A stretch of DNA of 64,000 bases, from positions 1-64,000 of the forward strand of contig JACCGJ010000189.1 in NCBI GenBank assembly GCA_013407085.1, read 5' to 3'. Positions 63,300 to 64,000 of the stretch are shown here, in pieces; within the stretch, counting starts at the first letter, position 1; every line of letters starts with the position of its first letter. The position numbers were made by a program, and so were the translations under genes. Source of the stretch: Atriophallophorus winterbourni. Its lineage: Eukaryota > Platyhelminthes > Trematoda > Plagiorchiida > Microphallidae. Under the pieces are notes generated by a model. The model did no database searches. It was given only the letters and a program-made list of their open reading frames with translations, and was not told the DNA's origin.

Positions 63300-64000
63300 A
63301 TAAAACTTGTTTCATACGTTTGAAGTCCGCTCGAAAACTATAATGTGATTTATACGAAATAGCTAATTTTTACGTGGATTGAACCACACTTATTTTTAAA
63401 TAATTATGGGTTTTCAGTATGAATATAGATGATTAATGTGATTATTTTGGTCATTACATAGTGAAGAAAAGACAGGTGAAACTTAACCCTGTTCGCTAAA
63501 CGTTTCACAAACCAACTACAATGAAATATGAAATGTTTTTTCTCATAAATGAACGAATGGAATGTTACATTCTCAGCATTCGATTTGATCCTTCTGTGAG
63601 TTGTTCATCATAGTAAGAAACTTGCATTTTAGTTGTGACTTTGTTGCGCTGAACGGTTTTGTGTTTCAGAAAATGGCTTTTCCTATCTGTAAAAACTAAA
63701 TAGTCGAAAAAAATTAGTAAACATCCTGCAATCCTTCATAAAGTATAAGATGTTTTGAGCGATACGAGCTGCTAATTTCAAACATAATGCGATATTTTGG
63801 TACCCGCGTTGGTCAGCAGTGGAAGCAAACCGTTCCATAACGTTTAAATAATAAAAAAATGTATTTCCGGACAGTGTTCTCTATATGACTCTTCTGTTTT
63901 ATGCAATTGTATTCTCAGAAAGGATTCAGCAACACAACTCGGTGAAACTAAGATAGCATGCGCCATGGTATGTTATGTTAAAATGATAAGACAGGTTCTG
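63300..64000. other. No gene seen
   Basis: AT-rich; nothing supportable. Confidence 0.5.

Overview
This window is eukaryotic and most likely from a digenean fluke (trematode flatworm). The signs are sparse exons split by long repeat-filled introns, a moderately AT-rich base composition, many CR1-like and RTE-like non-LTR retrotransposon fragments, Penelope-type remnants, and SINE and hammerhead-ribozyme repeats like those known from flukes. I cannot name the genus. I see no prokaryotic genes, rRNA or genuine tRNA genes.

Host genes. (1) Plus strand, 3014-17808: two exons of an immunoglobulin-domain protein. The gene enters from the left of the window and the exons are joined by a 13.4-kb intron. 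(2) Minus strand, 57324-40474: a complete 7-exon gene, rebuilt from splice sites whose phases all agree. It encodes a 574-residue type I membrane protein with a signal peptide, an unrecognised N-terminal domain, four EGF-like modules, one thrombospondin type 1 repeat, one membrane helix and a short tail. (3) Plus strand from 58662: the first exon of a paralogue of gene 2, head-to-head with it about 1.3 kb away, with about half of residues identical over 63 and the same exon-end phase. Its remaining exons lie beyond the window. Two weaker candidate exons lie at 34.8-35.0 kb (minus) and 19.9-20.1 kb (plus).

Mobile DNA fills the rest. A full-length CR1-like LINE occupies 22.2-27.3 kb (minus) with intact ORF1 and ORF2. 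Its junction carries a textbook -1 frameshift signal: an A AAA AAC slippery site, a 6-nt spacer and a 10-bp hairpin, with ORF2 open in the -1 frame from the slippery site. About a dozen truncated LINE copies surround it, including one with an in-frame internal deletion and a nested insertion (60.6-62.9 kb). RTE-like pieces, two short non-autonomous RTE derivatives, a MULE with inverted termini, a deleted Tigger/pogo copy and several tRNA-like SINEs are also present.

The most striking theme is hammerhead ribozymes. Four sequence-distinct classes occur: one inside a tRNA-like SINE (18.3 kb, perfect), one in tandem or inverted ~230-240-bp repeats (many copies), one next to Penelope GIY-YIG endonuclease remnants, and one in a ~100-bp direct repeat within a 103-bp-arm palindrome (36.5-36.9 kb).
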